The notes beneath the pieces are model-generated. The model was not told where the DNA came from, searched no databases, and was given only the letters and a program-made list of their open reading frames with translations. Below are positions 1 to 8,656 of a stretch of DNA of 64,000 nucleotides, piece after piece. How positions within the stretch are numbered: the first letter of the stretch is position 1; each line of letters opens with the position of its first letter. The stretch lies in contig DATMQA010000182.1 of NCBI GenBank assembly GCA_035566895.1, positions 1 to 64,000 on the forward strand, read 5' to 3'. The translations under genes and the position numbers were made by a program. This stretch comes from DATMQA01 sp035566895 (GTDB lineage: Bacteria; Verrucomicrobiota; Verrucomicrobiia; Limisphaerales; UBA8199).

Positions 1-418
1 AACAGTGGATAGCGCCGGAGATCGCGCAAAAAGACGCTGGCCAGCACTCCGCCCATAAACGCAATGCAACCGGCATCGAGCCAAAGCCAGCGCCACGGAA
101 AACCATCCGGATGCAGCACCGGCGTGATGTTGAAGCTCAAGTCTGCGTATTGCATCAACCCAACCCATAAGCAGAGGGGCAGCATGAACCTGAAGACGAG
201 CTTCACGTCGATACGCAACAGCGTCAGGAACGGCACCAAAAAGTGGCCAAACACCAGCAGCAGCCCAATCGCGAACCACTGCCCTTTTGGCGCAGCACGT
301 ACCAGAAGGTTTCTTCGGGGATGTTGCCGTTCCAAATGACGAAATACTGTCCAAAATGGATGTAGGCGGAGAAGAAGCAGCATGCCACCGAAAGAGACAA
401 TCGATTCGGCCTCTTTCA
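1..418 (-). pseudogene. ActF-like fragment of alternative complex III (frameshifted, cut by window edge)
   Basis: The reverse strand reads as part of the polytopic quinone-binding subunit ActF of alternative complex III, the quinol:cytochrome c oxidoreductase of the inner membrane. One frame (about 400 to 285) gives a membrane stretch followed by the family-like motif NIPEETFWYVLRQKG. The reading then continues only in another frame (about 285 to 1) with QWFAIGLLLVFGHFLVPFLT and further hydrophobic segments ending near RDLRRYPL. The two pieces join in family order, so a one-base indel near the AAAAGGG run (281-287) is the simplest explanation. A TGA at 416-418 closes the frame upstream, so no intact start is present. 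It is a decayed gene or a sequencing error. The family call rests on remembered motifs; the frameshift is seen directly. Confidence 0.55.
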
Positions 419-443
419 GGCACGCTTCTGCCTCCGTCCACTG

Positions 444-593
444 CTAGGCTCTCAATAGATACTCTGTCAGGCCGAGCAGTCCCATCGCGATGAACTCGCT
501 CTCGCCCGTCTTCCGCAAAGCCACCAGTGCCGAACGGAGCTGGATTTCAGCCTCTTGGCCTCCCCGTGACTCGAGGTGGCGTGTGTTCCGCAT
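444..593 (-). pseudogene. possible TPR-like remnant
   Basis: A 49-codon frame from ATG 593 to TAG 444 encodes a helix-rich segment (ALVALRKTGESEFIAMGLLG) that resembles a tetratricopeptide repeat from a larger regulator. It has no ribosome-binding site and lies between the ActF fragment and the NHL gene. It may be the remains of a larger gene or a chance frame. No function can be given. Confidence 0.2.
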
Positions 594-623
594 GAGGAGT
601 AAGGTTCTTTTTATGACCGCGAA

Positions 624-2969
624 TCAATCCACCGGCTTGAATTTCTGGAGGGCGGGGTGCAGATCCTTGGGCGGCGCGCTTTCGTTGGCGGGCCAGATCA
701 CCTCGGCGACGTAAATCGCCCCGTCCTTATCAACGCAGATCCCGTGAGGCGCGAAGAAGTTCCCAGGTTTCCAGCCTTCAGGTCCCCCCAAGTTCGCCAG
801 TTCGACCCCCGCCGGGTCAAAAACACGGACCCGCGCCCAGGGTCCTGTGCCGTCCGGAGTGAACAGTACGTTATCCACGTATAGCCTGTGGCCGAGTTCC
901 GTAACGTAAACCTTGCCCTGATGGATGCAGATGGCGGACGGCCGACAGATGTTGGTCCATATCGATTTGAGGTTGCCCTCGACATCGAACACCTGGATGC
1001 GCTCATTCTCACGGTCCGCCACATAGACGTTGTCATTGTCGTCCACAGCTATGCCATCAGGCAGATTGAACTGGCCGGGGCCGGTTCCGGGCTCGCCCCA
1101 GGATTTGATGAGCTTGCCATCGGCTGAAAACCGATGGACGCGGGCGTTCCCGTAACCGTCCGAGACGAAGATGTCCCCTGACTTCGAAGTCGCCACTTTG
1201 GTGGGAACGTTGAAGGGACCCGCCCCCCGCTTGACGGTCTTGAAATTGCCTTTCACGCTGCCGGAATCGGACGGCACGCCTTTGACGCCCAGCGTCATGA
1301 GCAGTTTGCCGTCGGTGGTGAATTTCAAGACGACGTGGTTCTTGGTGTCATCACAGAACACATTGTCATGAGAATCGATATAAATGCCGTGCGGTCCGGC
1401 AATCATTCCTTTGCCCCAGCCGTAGAGGAACTTGCCATCGGGATTGAACACCAAAATGGGTGTCTCACCACGGACAATAGTGAAGACGTTGTTTTTAGAA
1501 TCCACAGCCACGTCCGCGATGTTGTTCATGGGCATTCCATAATCTTGCGGCACAAACACGTAGTGACCGGGATTGCTGCGGGCCGTTCGCACGGCTGGCT
1601 TTAGCTCTTGGTTCCAGATTTTCTTTATCGTTTCCTCCTGGGAATAGCCGACCGGACAGGCCGGGCTCTTGGTGTTGGCAAAGTAAGTGCGTAGCGTTTG
1701 GTTGGGACAGGAGATCATCCGGGTCACCGGCATTTGGAGGTGCCCGTTCGGGTCGGTTTCCTTAATCCAGTTGTAGGCATATTGCAGCCACTGGTTCCTG
1801 TATGCCTCCGGTTGGAGAGCCAACCACGATATTTCATCCCAACCCCAAACAAAGATGGTCGTGTTGTCGGCAACATTTGGAGTTCGGGACCGGCCAAAAT
1901 TGTCGAACTCAACCAGAAACGGCAAACTCTCGCAACGCCATCCGCTTGGGGCGGTGCAGCCCTTGCTCCGCTGGAAGAGGGCATCGAGGTGGTTCACCTC
2001 GAGAACGGCCTCATAGGGTTTTCCCGGGACGGCTTTGATACGCAAAGGAAACGAGTTGAAATCCAGGAGGCTGACTCCATCCCTTACCATGCCCCCACTC
2101 GGGACATGGCCATCCATCAGGACCAGATGGCGGCGCGCATGTGTTTTCGCATAAGCGCGCACTTTTGCCAGGAACTCCGAGTATATCTTCAGGTCTCGAT
2201 CTTCCGCGCCGATGAGTCCGACCTGCCCCAGGTGGAAGGCTTCACATCCGACATTGATGTAAGAGACCGCGAGATAGTAGAACCAAAGCCGGGTTTCGAG
2301 ATTATTGATAATCGGCACCCCGCCCCTTCCGCCGGGACGGTTGGAGCGTCCGCCCTGTCTCTTGATTATGGCATCACAGGAGAATGTCCGATCCTCAACG
2401 GGCAGGCCAAAATCAGTAAACACCCAGGCGGGAATCTTCAAGTTGTTGATGTCGGCGCTCACCTGCTCGAAGAGGCATCCCTGGAAGACCACCTCCGGAT
2501 CAAACGCATGAACCGTATCCACCATCTTTTTAGCGTATGCGAAAAAGGCGGGATCGTTCAACCAGCTCTCCTGGCCCCACCGGTATATGGAACGGCCAAT
2601 GAACTTAGCCCCGATGTTTCGGATAAGGCGGATGTCGTCGTCTTTGTAAGGAAACTCGTAGCCCTCGGGTTTTCCTGGCACCAGGAAGTATCCCATGGTC
2701 ACTGAGCGATCCAGATAGTTCTCCAGCGTCTGGCGGGAAATGGTTCCGTCAAAATAGTAGGGGCTATTCTGGTCAAAAGCCGGTTGGGTCGAATCGGCGG
2801 GCGGCTTTGGCGAGGCATCCACCGCGGCCTGGGAAGGAGCCGCGGACAAGGCTAGTGCGGCTGCGCTCACGGAGATCAAGAGCAGCCGCCAAGCACCCGG
2901 GTTTACGGCCCTGGCGGAAGAACGGGAGAAGGTCGTTGTGATTCTCATATCGATCATCGAGTGAGTCAT
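624..2969 (-). CDS. secreted NHL-repeat beta-propeller protein with N-terminal barrel-like domain
   Basis: A 781-residue exported protein. A hydrophobic signal sequence (LLLISVSAAALALSAAP) ends near residue 48 at a SQA-A type site; a second ATG at codon 8 could be the true start. Residues ~75-460 form a domain I cannot name. Its pattern of W/Y-rich strands and acidic residues (FLVEFDNFGRS, FVWGWDEISW) suggests a TIM-barrel glycosidase-like fold, but this is a guess. Residues ~480-775 contain five or six NHL blades with repeated hallmarks such as GIAVDDNDNVYVADRENERI and GICVDKDGAIYVAEV, predicting a six-bladed propeller for binding sugars or proteins outside the inner membrane. It is the last gene of the four-gene minus-strand operon, 25 nt after the GH3 gene. 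Confidence 0.8.
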   Translation of the reverse strand: MTHSMIDMRITTTFSRSSARAVNPGAWRLLLISVSAAALALSAAPSQAAVDASPKPPADSTQPAFDQNSPYYFDGTISRQTLENYLDRSVTMGYFLVPGKPEGYEFPYKDDDIRLIRNIGAKFIGRSIYRWGQESWLNDPAFFAYAKKMVDTVHAFDPEVVFQGCLFEQVSADINNLKIPAWVFTDFGLPVEDRTFSCDAIIKRQGGRSNRPGGRGGVPIINNLETRLWFYYLAVSYINVGCEAFHLGQVGLIGAEDRDLKIYSEFLAKVRAYAKTHARRHLVLMDGHVPSGGMVRDGVSLLDFNSFPLRIKAVPGKPYEAVLEVNHLDALFQRSKGCTAPSGWRCESLPFLVEFDNFGRSRTPNVADNTTIFVWGWDEISWLALQPEAYRNQWLQYAYNWIKETDPNGHLQMPVTRMISCPNQTLRTYFANTKSPACPVGYSQEETIKKIWNQELKPAVRTARSNPGHYVFVPQDYGMPMNNIADVAVDSKNNVFTIVRGETPILVFNPDGKFLYGWGKGMIAGPHGIYIDSHDNVFCDDTKNHVVLKFTTDGKLLMTLGVKGVPSDSGSVKGNFKTVKRGAGPFNVPTKVATSKSGDIFVSDGYGNARVHRFSADGKLIKSWGEPGTGPGQFNLPDGIAVDDNDNVYVADRENERIQVFDVEGNLKSIWTNICRPSAICIHQGKVYVTELGHRLYVDNVLFTPDGTGPWARVRVFDPAGVELANLGGPEGWKPGNFFAPHGICVDKDGAIYVAEVIWPANESAPPKDLHPALQKFKPVD

Positions 2970-2994
2970 GTATTTCGTATGCCAGCCAAGTGGT

Positions 2995-5724
2995 TCAGCG
3001 GATCGCCAGCGATAGCGTTTGGGTCAGGTTGTCGGACGCGCTGCCGATGAGAATCTCATACGCGCCCGGTTCAACCGCATAGCTCTTCGTTGCGGTGTCC
3101 CAAAAGCGAAAACGCTCGACGGGAATCTCCAGTAACACCGGAACCGTCTTTCCCGCCGGAACGTTGACGCGGGTGAAGGCGCACAAGGTCAGGCGCGCCT
3201 GTGGCTGCGACGGCTTCACGTGTCGGAAATAAACCTGCACAACTGCATCGCCATCGCGCTGCCCGGAGTTCTTCACATCGACTGCAAGCCTTACTGAATC
3301 AGACCGGTCCACCTTGGCGCTGCCGAGCTTCGCGCCGGTCAAGGCGAACTTCGTGTAACTGAGTCCATGGCCAAACGCATAAAGTGGTTTACCCGTGAAA
3401 TAGCGATAGGTGCGATGGCTCATTCGGTAATCCTCAAAGGGAGGCAGGTCGCCGGTGGACCGGTAGAACGTCACCGGGAGCCGGCCGGCGGGATTCGCGT
3501 CGCCAAAGAGCGTCTCCGCCACCGCCTGCCCGCCCTGACCTCCCGGATACCAGGCCTGCAAAATGGCCGGCAGATGCTCGGCGGCCCAAACCATTGCCAC
3601 GGCGCTGCCGCTGCAATTAACGAAGACCACCGGCTTGCCAGTGGCGTGAAGGGCCTTGAGCAAAGCGCCCTGCACGGCAGGCAGCGCAATATCCGTGCGG
3701 TCGCCGCCTCCAAAACCCAGATAATCGACCGGCATCTCCTCGCCTTCAAGCTGCGGGTTGAGGCCGCCAACGTATATGACCACATCTGCGGAGGCCGCAG
3801 CCCGCGTAGCCCCGGCAAAAGCTGCCGGCGATGGGATTGCTGGCGCATCCTTCCGCACCGCCAGCGGGGAGCCGGGGTCGTAAATCACCTCGATGCCCGG
3901 GCCCGCCGTCGCTTTGATGCCCTCAAGGATGGTCACCGGTTTGGAGGGGGTCCCGCTATAATTGCCCAGCAACATATCCACTGAGCAGGCGTTGGTGCCA
4001 ATGACGGCGAGGCGCTTGAGCCGGGCACGATTGAGCGGCAGCACCCCGTTGTTCTTCAACAGCACCACGGATTCGCGCGCCGCACGCAAGGCCAGCGCGT
4101 GATGTTCGCCGGTGTCGTTGGCCCCGAACGGAATCCGCGCATAGGCAACTTGCTCCGGCGGATCAAACAAGCCGAGGCGGAACCGCGAGGCGAGCAGGCG
4201 GCCCAGCGCCACGTCCATCTCCGCCTCGGTGATCAGTCCCTGGCGCACTGCTTTGGGGAGCGTGCTGTAATCGTCCCCGCAACACATATCACAGCCCGCT
4301 TTCACGGCGCGGGCGGAACCTTCTTCATCGGTAGGCACCCGCTTGTGGTTGGCGAAGATATCGAAGATGGCGCCGCAGTCAGAAACGATATGGCCCCGAA
4401 AGCCCCACTGCTTCCGGAGCAGGTCCGATAGCAACAACGTGCTGGAGCAGGCCGGCTCGCCATAGACGCTATTGTAGGCCCCCATCACCGACCAGACTTT
4501 ACCTTCGCGCACCGCCGCTTCAAAGTGCGGCAGATACGTTTCGTAGAAATCGCGCTCGGGCACAACGGCGTCGAAGGTATGCCGTGTCGATTCGGGGCCG
4601 CTGTGAACCGCAAAGTGCTTCGCGCAGGCCATGGCTTTGGCATACTTCGGATCGTCACCCTGCAAACCGGTAATGAACGCGACCGCCATCCGGGCGGTCA
4701 GGAATGGATCTTCACCGTAAGTTTCCTGCCCCCGACCCCAGCGGGGATCGCGGAAGATGTTCATATTCGGCGTCCAGAAGGTCAGCCCGAAGTATTTGGC
4801 GCTGTCGCCCTTGTGGGTGCGGGTATACTCATGATGCTTGGCGCGGGCCTCGGTGCTGATGGTGTCCGCCACGTCATGCAGCAGGGGCGCGTCCCAAGTC
4901 GCCGCGAGGCCGATCGCCTGCGGAAACACGGTTGCCACGCCGGAGCGGGCGACGCCGTGCAGGCATTCGTTCCAATAATTGTATGCCGGAAGACCCAGAC
5001 GCGGAATTGCCGGGGCGGTGTTGCGCATCTGGGACGCCTTCTCGGCGAGCGACATGCGTTTAACCAGATCCCTGACGCGCACTTCCAAAGGCCGGCTGGG
5101 ATCGTTCCACAACACCGGGCCTTCGACGACGGGCGGGGCCAGCGAAGCCGGGTCAACCCCGGTAATGAGATCCGCCACCTTCATATAAGCGACGGTCGCG
5201 CCATTGGCATCCCTCACCTCAAAAGAACACAACTTTGCCAAGCCGAGCTTTGCCACAAACCGGACCGTCAGCGGGCCGTGGGCCGCGTCGCCGGCAAAAT
5301 CGATATCGCCGCGGATCCGCAGGGCTTTATCCATTCCACCAGCCGCCACGAAGAGGTCGAGGTTGGTGGCCAAGGCCTTATCGCCGCAGAGAATGTCGAA
5401 CGAACGCTGGCCTGGCCGTTCAAATTCGAGTTCCGCCAGACCGATCTCGACGGTGTATTTGCCGGGTTTGAGCTCCGGCACCGAGCAGGAGAAATCAGCG
5501 CCCTTGATCTCGTCCTTAAAGGCCACTTCGTTGCCGGCGGCGCCCGCGATCAGGAATGTGTCAAAGGGGCGATGCTCGAACTGGCCGGTAACGACTACCT
5601 TGTTATTGCAGGCGCACGAGACTTCCTCGGCAGCGAAAGAGGAAAGGCATAGGAGAAAAGCCGCCGCCCCGGTGGAGAGGAGGCCGAGAGTGAGCAGGGA
5701 GGAAGGATACACGACTTGGTTCAC
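2995..5724 (-). CDS. glycoside hydrolase family 3 beta-glycosidase (beta-xylosidase/glucosidase type)
   Basis: A 909-residue secreted enzyme that should release terminal beta-linked sugars. The signal peptide occupies about residues 1-31. A malectin-like carbohydrate-binding region (~40-190) follows, then the GH3 barrel (~220-530) with the family hallmarks NEYLHG-like NECLHGVARSG, DPRWGRGQETYGEDP and CAKHFAVHSGPE. The catalytic nucleophile is D449 in VSDCGAI. The alpha/beta sandwich (~560-780) and a C-terminal FnIII-like domain (~800-900) complete the usual architecture. The NECLHG and WGRGQETYGEDP spellings are those of the xylosidase-like subgroup. The start is GTG at 5724 and overlaps the stop of the upstream glycosidase by four bases (GTGA), so translation is probably coupled. 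Exact substrate unknown. Confidence 0.93.
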   Translation of the reverse strand: MNQVVYPSSLLTLGLLSTGAAAFLLCLSSFAAEEVSCACNNKVVVTGQFEHRPFDTFLIAGAAGNEVAFKDEIKGADFSCSVPELKPGKYTVEIGLAELEFERPGQRSFDILCGDKALATNLDLFVAAGGMDKALRIRGDIDFAGDAAHGPLTVRFVAKLGLAKLCSFEVRDANGATVAYMKVADLITGVDPASLAPPVVEGPVLWNDPSRPLEVRVRDLVKRMSLAEKASQMRNTAPAIPRLGLPAYNYWNECLHGVARSGVATVFPQAIGLAATWDAPLLHDVADTISTEARAKHHEYTRTHKGDSAKYFGLTFWTPNMNIFRDPRWGRGQETYGEDPFLTARMAVAFITGLQGDDPKYAKAMACAKHFAVHSGPESTRHTFDAVVPERDFYETYLPHFEAAVREGKVWSVMGAYNSVYGEPACSSTLLLSDLLRKQWGFRGHIVSDCGAIFDIFANHKRVPTDEEGSARAVKAGCDMCCGDDYSTLPKAVRQGLITEAEMDVALGRLLASRFRLGLFDPPEQVAYARIPFGANDTGEHHALALRAARESVVLLKNNGVLPLNRARLKRLAVIGTNACSVDMLLGNYSGTPSKPVTILEGIKATAGPGIEVIYDPGSPLAVRKDAPAIPSPAAFAGATRAAASADVVIYVGGLNPQLEGEEMPVDYLGFGGGDRTDIALPAVQGALLKALHATGKPVVFVNCSGSAVAMVWAAEHLPAILQAWYPGGQGGQAVAETLFGDANPAGRLPVTFYRSTGDLPPFEDYRMSHRTYRYFTGKPLYAFGHGLSYTKFALTGAKLGSAKVDRSDSVRLAVDVKNSGQRDGDAVVQVYFRHVKPSQPQARLTLCAFTRVNVPAGKTVPVLLEIPVERFRFWDTATKSYAVEPGAYEILIGSASDNLTQTLSLAIR

Positions 5725-8648
5725 TTGGGTTCAACTTGATATTTGTGATTGGCAGCGGCGGCGAAGGTCAGGCACTCGCCGTTGCTGCGGTCAATCTGCA
5801 CCGGCACCGGCTCGGTCTTGCCTGTTTCATGGAGCACGACGGACTTGCCAGGCCAAGGGCTCATCAGCTTGCACGACAGATCGCGCCGGGCTTGAATCTC
5901 GAGGTAGTAAACTCCACCTGCGTTTCTGGCGGCGGAGACCAGGAAGCCACCGCGCGCCTGGAAGTTGTGGAAGGCCAGTTCAGCATTGGGCGACACGGCG
6001 GGGAATAAGTGTATGCGCCCACTCCGGCTGTTAAGCATCGATTCGGGATCGAGCCCGCCACCACCGCCAAACATGCTGTCACCGCCGCCGCCACGCCGGC
6101 TGCCTGCGCCGTTAGAGGAGATGCCGAGCAGCATTAGCGTGCCCGACACGTTACCGACGGGCAGATTCTGCACCGTCCGAGCCATCAGGTCTTTCAATTC
6201 CTGCGGCGAATCCAGGTTTATTTCGTCCGCCAGGAGGGTCGGATACGCCACGGCGATGAAGGGGTGGTCACGCGAGAGACCCCGCGGTTCAACATCCGGC
6301 ATTGCCGAGAAAACCGTGCCCACCGGTTTCTTCCAGGTCGGATAAGGCGCCAATTGACCGGCAACATCGCGCCAGAGCTTGCGCAGGTCCGCATCCACGC
6401 CTAGCAATTCGGCCGCATCGGCGGCCCGCGTCAGAGCCCAGCGGAACATGCATAAGGAACTGATCACATCCTTGTTACGGGAAAACTCCGGGTAGATGCC
6501 CCAGTGCTCTTCCTGCATCGAAGGAATAATGTGGTAATAGTTGTCAGTTCCCTTCTTCGCGTAGGCCGCGTAGAAGAGGGCCATTTCTTTCATCGCGGGA
6601 TAGCATTGAGTCCGCAGGAAATTGATATCCCCGCCGTAGTCCCATTCATCCCAAGCCGGGAGCAGAATCTCGGCCATAGTGCCCAGGCACAATTCGAGGG
6701 TCATAGTCGTATGGACGTACTTGTCGGGCTTGACCGGCGGGCAGTAGCCGTGCGTGATACACATGCCCGGCATATTGAAGCGGTCCCGCGCATTTTGCCG
6801 CCCGCCGGGTAGCCAGTGCTGTACAATCTGCAGCCACATGTCTTCGCTGTCACCCCAGTTGCGGACATAGCGGGAGGTCGGGAAGACCTCGTTATAGCAC
6901 GGAGCGCCGTCAAAGTCCTGGATATCCCGCTCCGGCAAGGCGTACGAAGCGCTGCATTCAAGCTGGCGCATGTCCGTTTTGGTGCCGCCGCCATGGCTGT
7001 CTGTCCAACTCTGTTGATAAAGGGCGCGAACATTCTCGGTGCAGGCGGTGCCGGAGCTGCCCTGGAAGATGCGGCCATTCTCGCGTTTATCATAGAAGGC
7101 ATTCCACCAGGTCGTGTTTTCCTGCACGGCACCGTCAAAACCGGCCTTTTCGGCATCGGCCAGCCGTTTCCTGGCCTCGGCTACCAGGTCCGGCCCATCC
7201 ATCGTAGTGACGACCGTAACGAAGGCTTCGAGCTTGCCATCGGTTCCCGCTTTGAACGTGGCGGTGGCGGCAGCGCCGGGCGCCTCAGCGACGGAAGGCC
7301 GTGGTACACCAAACCAGTCCCATGGCATCGGCGGATTGGGCGCTGGCGTACCCAAGTGGAGCTGGTTCGTGACGGCCTCGATTTTCATCTCACCCTGCCC
7401 CTTGATCACGCCCATGAGCACGTATTCGAACCCTTGTGGAAACGTTTTCTCCGCAGGCATCTTCTGACGAATCCAGAAGTATCGCCCATCTTGGCCGCTG
7501 GTCGGAGCCTCAATGGGACCGTTGAAGGCCTTATCCTTCTCCGCCGCCGGCTTGGTGTATTTGCCATCCGGAGTCATGTAATCCAAATGGGAAGTGTCGC
7601 GATGCCGGTAGAGCCGCAGCCAGACCGGCGTGTCGATGCCGGAGAGGTTACCGCGTATGGCATAGACGTCTTTCGCCATTTCGAGCACATATTGCAGGTC
7701 CGCCTTTGCATCGCCTTTCGTCTCCTGCAAGCTCGTGACACCATTGGCGCAGCTTTGGGAGATGCGCGGAGCCGTCGCCCCTTCCAGTGGATCAATGCCC
7801 AATATGATCTGTCCCACCGGCTTGAGGCACGGAAAGGCATAGCGCATCGGATAGCGATAGGGATCCACCGAGCCGCCTTCTTTACTGAGCCAGCCCAGGT
7901 CGAAAGGCCGCAATGAATTACCCGGCCTCTTGGAAATCTCCGGATACACATCCTCGAGCAACAAGCGGTTCAGCCGCCGCAGTTCGCTCCCTTGGGGGTT
8001 TCGTTGGCGCAAGCTTTCTGTGTCGGGCCGTAGCCGAATATTGGCAAACAGCTTCGCGTCGTAAAGTGGCGCGCCGCTAATCGCAATGTTGAATCCGGCC
8101 GTCAAGTTCGTCAGCAATTCGCGCCCCAGTCGATAGTTGGTCCTGTTGGCTTCAAATGCCGCCAGCGACGCCTTCGATTTATCGTCCAGGCGCGCCACCA
8201 CAGATGCCGATAACGGATCCCCCTTGTTCGCCAGTTTATCCGCCAGGGGCGTCAACTCGACAAGGTCCGGCAGGTCGAATGTTACCGAGTCAGTCTCCTT
8301 CACGCCGATATAGTCTTTATTGGCCGGTGAGAAGGCGCCTTCCGTGATCTCCTGCAACGTGGGCGCCTGGAATTCGTGGAGGCGCCGGTCCCACACGTTG
8401 TTTTTGTTTATGCTAATGGTGATCCGATTGGGCGGCCCCCACATGACGGTGTGCATTTTCAGATTGTTGATGCTCATCGCTGAGCGGCCCGGATCGGTGG
8501 GATTCAACGTGCCCTGCACGAGCGTTGTTTGCGCGGCCTCGCGCAGCAAGATTTCCCGTTCCCAGGGGAGGGGGTGCTGAGCGGCCGTGGCAAGGGTCGG
8601 GCCGGCCGCGCACGCGGCCACCGCCAATACCGTCTTGAGATGATTCAT
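5721..8648 (-). CDS. secreted six-hairpin glycosidase (GH95-like, DUF5703-type N-terminus)
   Basis: A 975-residue exported protein. The frame stays open upstream to 9116, but that part runs antisense-like through the preceding gene. ATG 8648 begins a clear signal peptide (MNHLKTVLAVAACAAGPTLA) and lies 8 nt after the upstream stop, so I place the start there. The N-terminal ~270 residues carry MWGPPNRITISINKNNVWDRR-like text, which I associate with DUF5703 and GH95-type beta-sandwich domains. The middle (~480-850) is alpha-helical with W/Y/G-rich turns (EEHWGIYPEFSRNKD) as in (alpha/alpha)6 barrels. A Gly-rich linker (GGGGDSMFGGGGG) precedes the C-terminal beta domain. The likely role is exo-cleavage of a side-chain sugar from a plant-type polysaccharide. 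Family assignment is from memory and moderate; catalytic residues were not assigned. Confidence 0.75.
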   Translation of the reverse strand: MNHLKTVLAVAACAAGPTLATAAQHPLPWEREILLREAAQTTLVQGTLNPTDPGRSAMSINNLKMHTVMWGPPNRITISINKNNVWDRRLHEFQAPTLQEITEGAFSPANKDYIGVKETDSVTFDLPDLVELTPLADKLANKGDPLSASVVARLDDKSKASLAAFEANRTNYRLGRELLTNLTAGFNIAISGAPLYDAKLFANIRLRPDTESLRQRNPQGSELRRLNRLLLEDVYPEISKRPGNSLRPFDLGWLSKEGGSVDPYRYPMRYAFPCLKPVGQIILGIDPLEGATAPRISQSCANGVTSLQETKGDAKADLQYVLEMAKDVYAIRGNLSGIDTPVWLRLYRHRDTSHLDYMTPDGKYTKPAAEKDKAFNGPIEAPTSGQDGRYFWIRQKMPAEKTFPQGFEYVLMGVIKGQGEMKIEAVTNQLHLGTPAPNPPMPWDWFGVPRPSVAEAPGAAATATFKAGTDGKLEAFVTVVTTMDGPDLVAEARKRLADAEKAGFDGAVQENTTWWNAFYDKRENGRIFQGSSGTACTENVRALYQQSWTDSHGGGTKTDMRQLECSASYALPERDIQDFDGAPCYNEVFPTSRYVRNWGDSEDMWLQIVQHWLPGGRQNARDRFNMPGMCITHGYCPPVKPDKYVHTTMTLELCLGTMAEILLPAWDEWDYGGDINFLRTQCYPAMKEMALFYAAYAKKGTDNYYHIIPSMQEEHWGIYPEFSRNKDVISSLCMFRWALTRAADAAELLGVDADLRKLWRDVAGQLAPYPTWKKPVGTVFSAMPDVEPRGLSRDHPFIAVAYPTLLADEINLDSPQELKDLMARTVQNLPVGNVSGTLMLLGISSNGAGSRRGGGGDSMFGGGGGLDPESMLNSRSGRIHLFPAVSPNAELAFHNFQARGGFLVSAARNAGGVYYLEIQARRDLSCKLMSPWPGKSVVLHETGKTEPVPVQIDRSNGECLTFAAAANHKYQVEPK

Positions 8649-8656
8649 GACCAGAT

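Noticed and set aside
1698..2705. 335-codon plus-strand frame
   Set aside because: Antisense to the NHL protein gene; no motif or signal.
4525..5652. 375-codon plus-strand frame
   Set aside because: Antisense to the GH3 gene; long open frames on the opposite strand are common in GC-rich genes.
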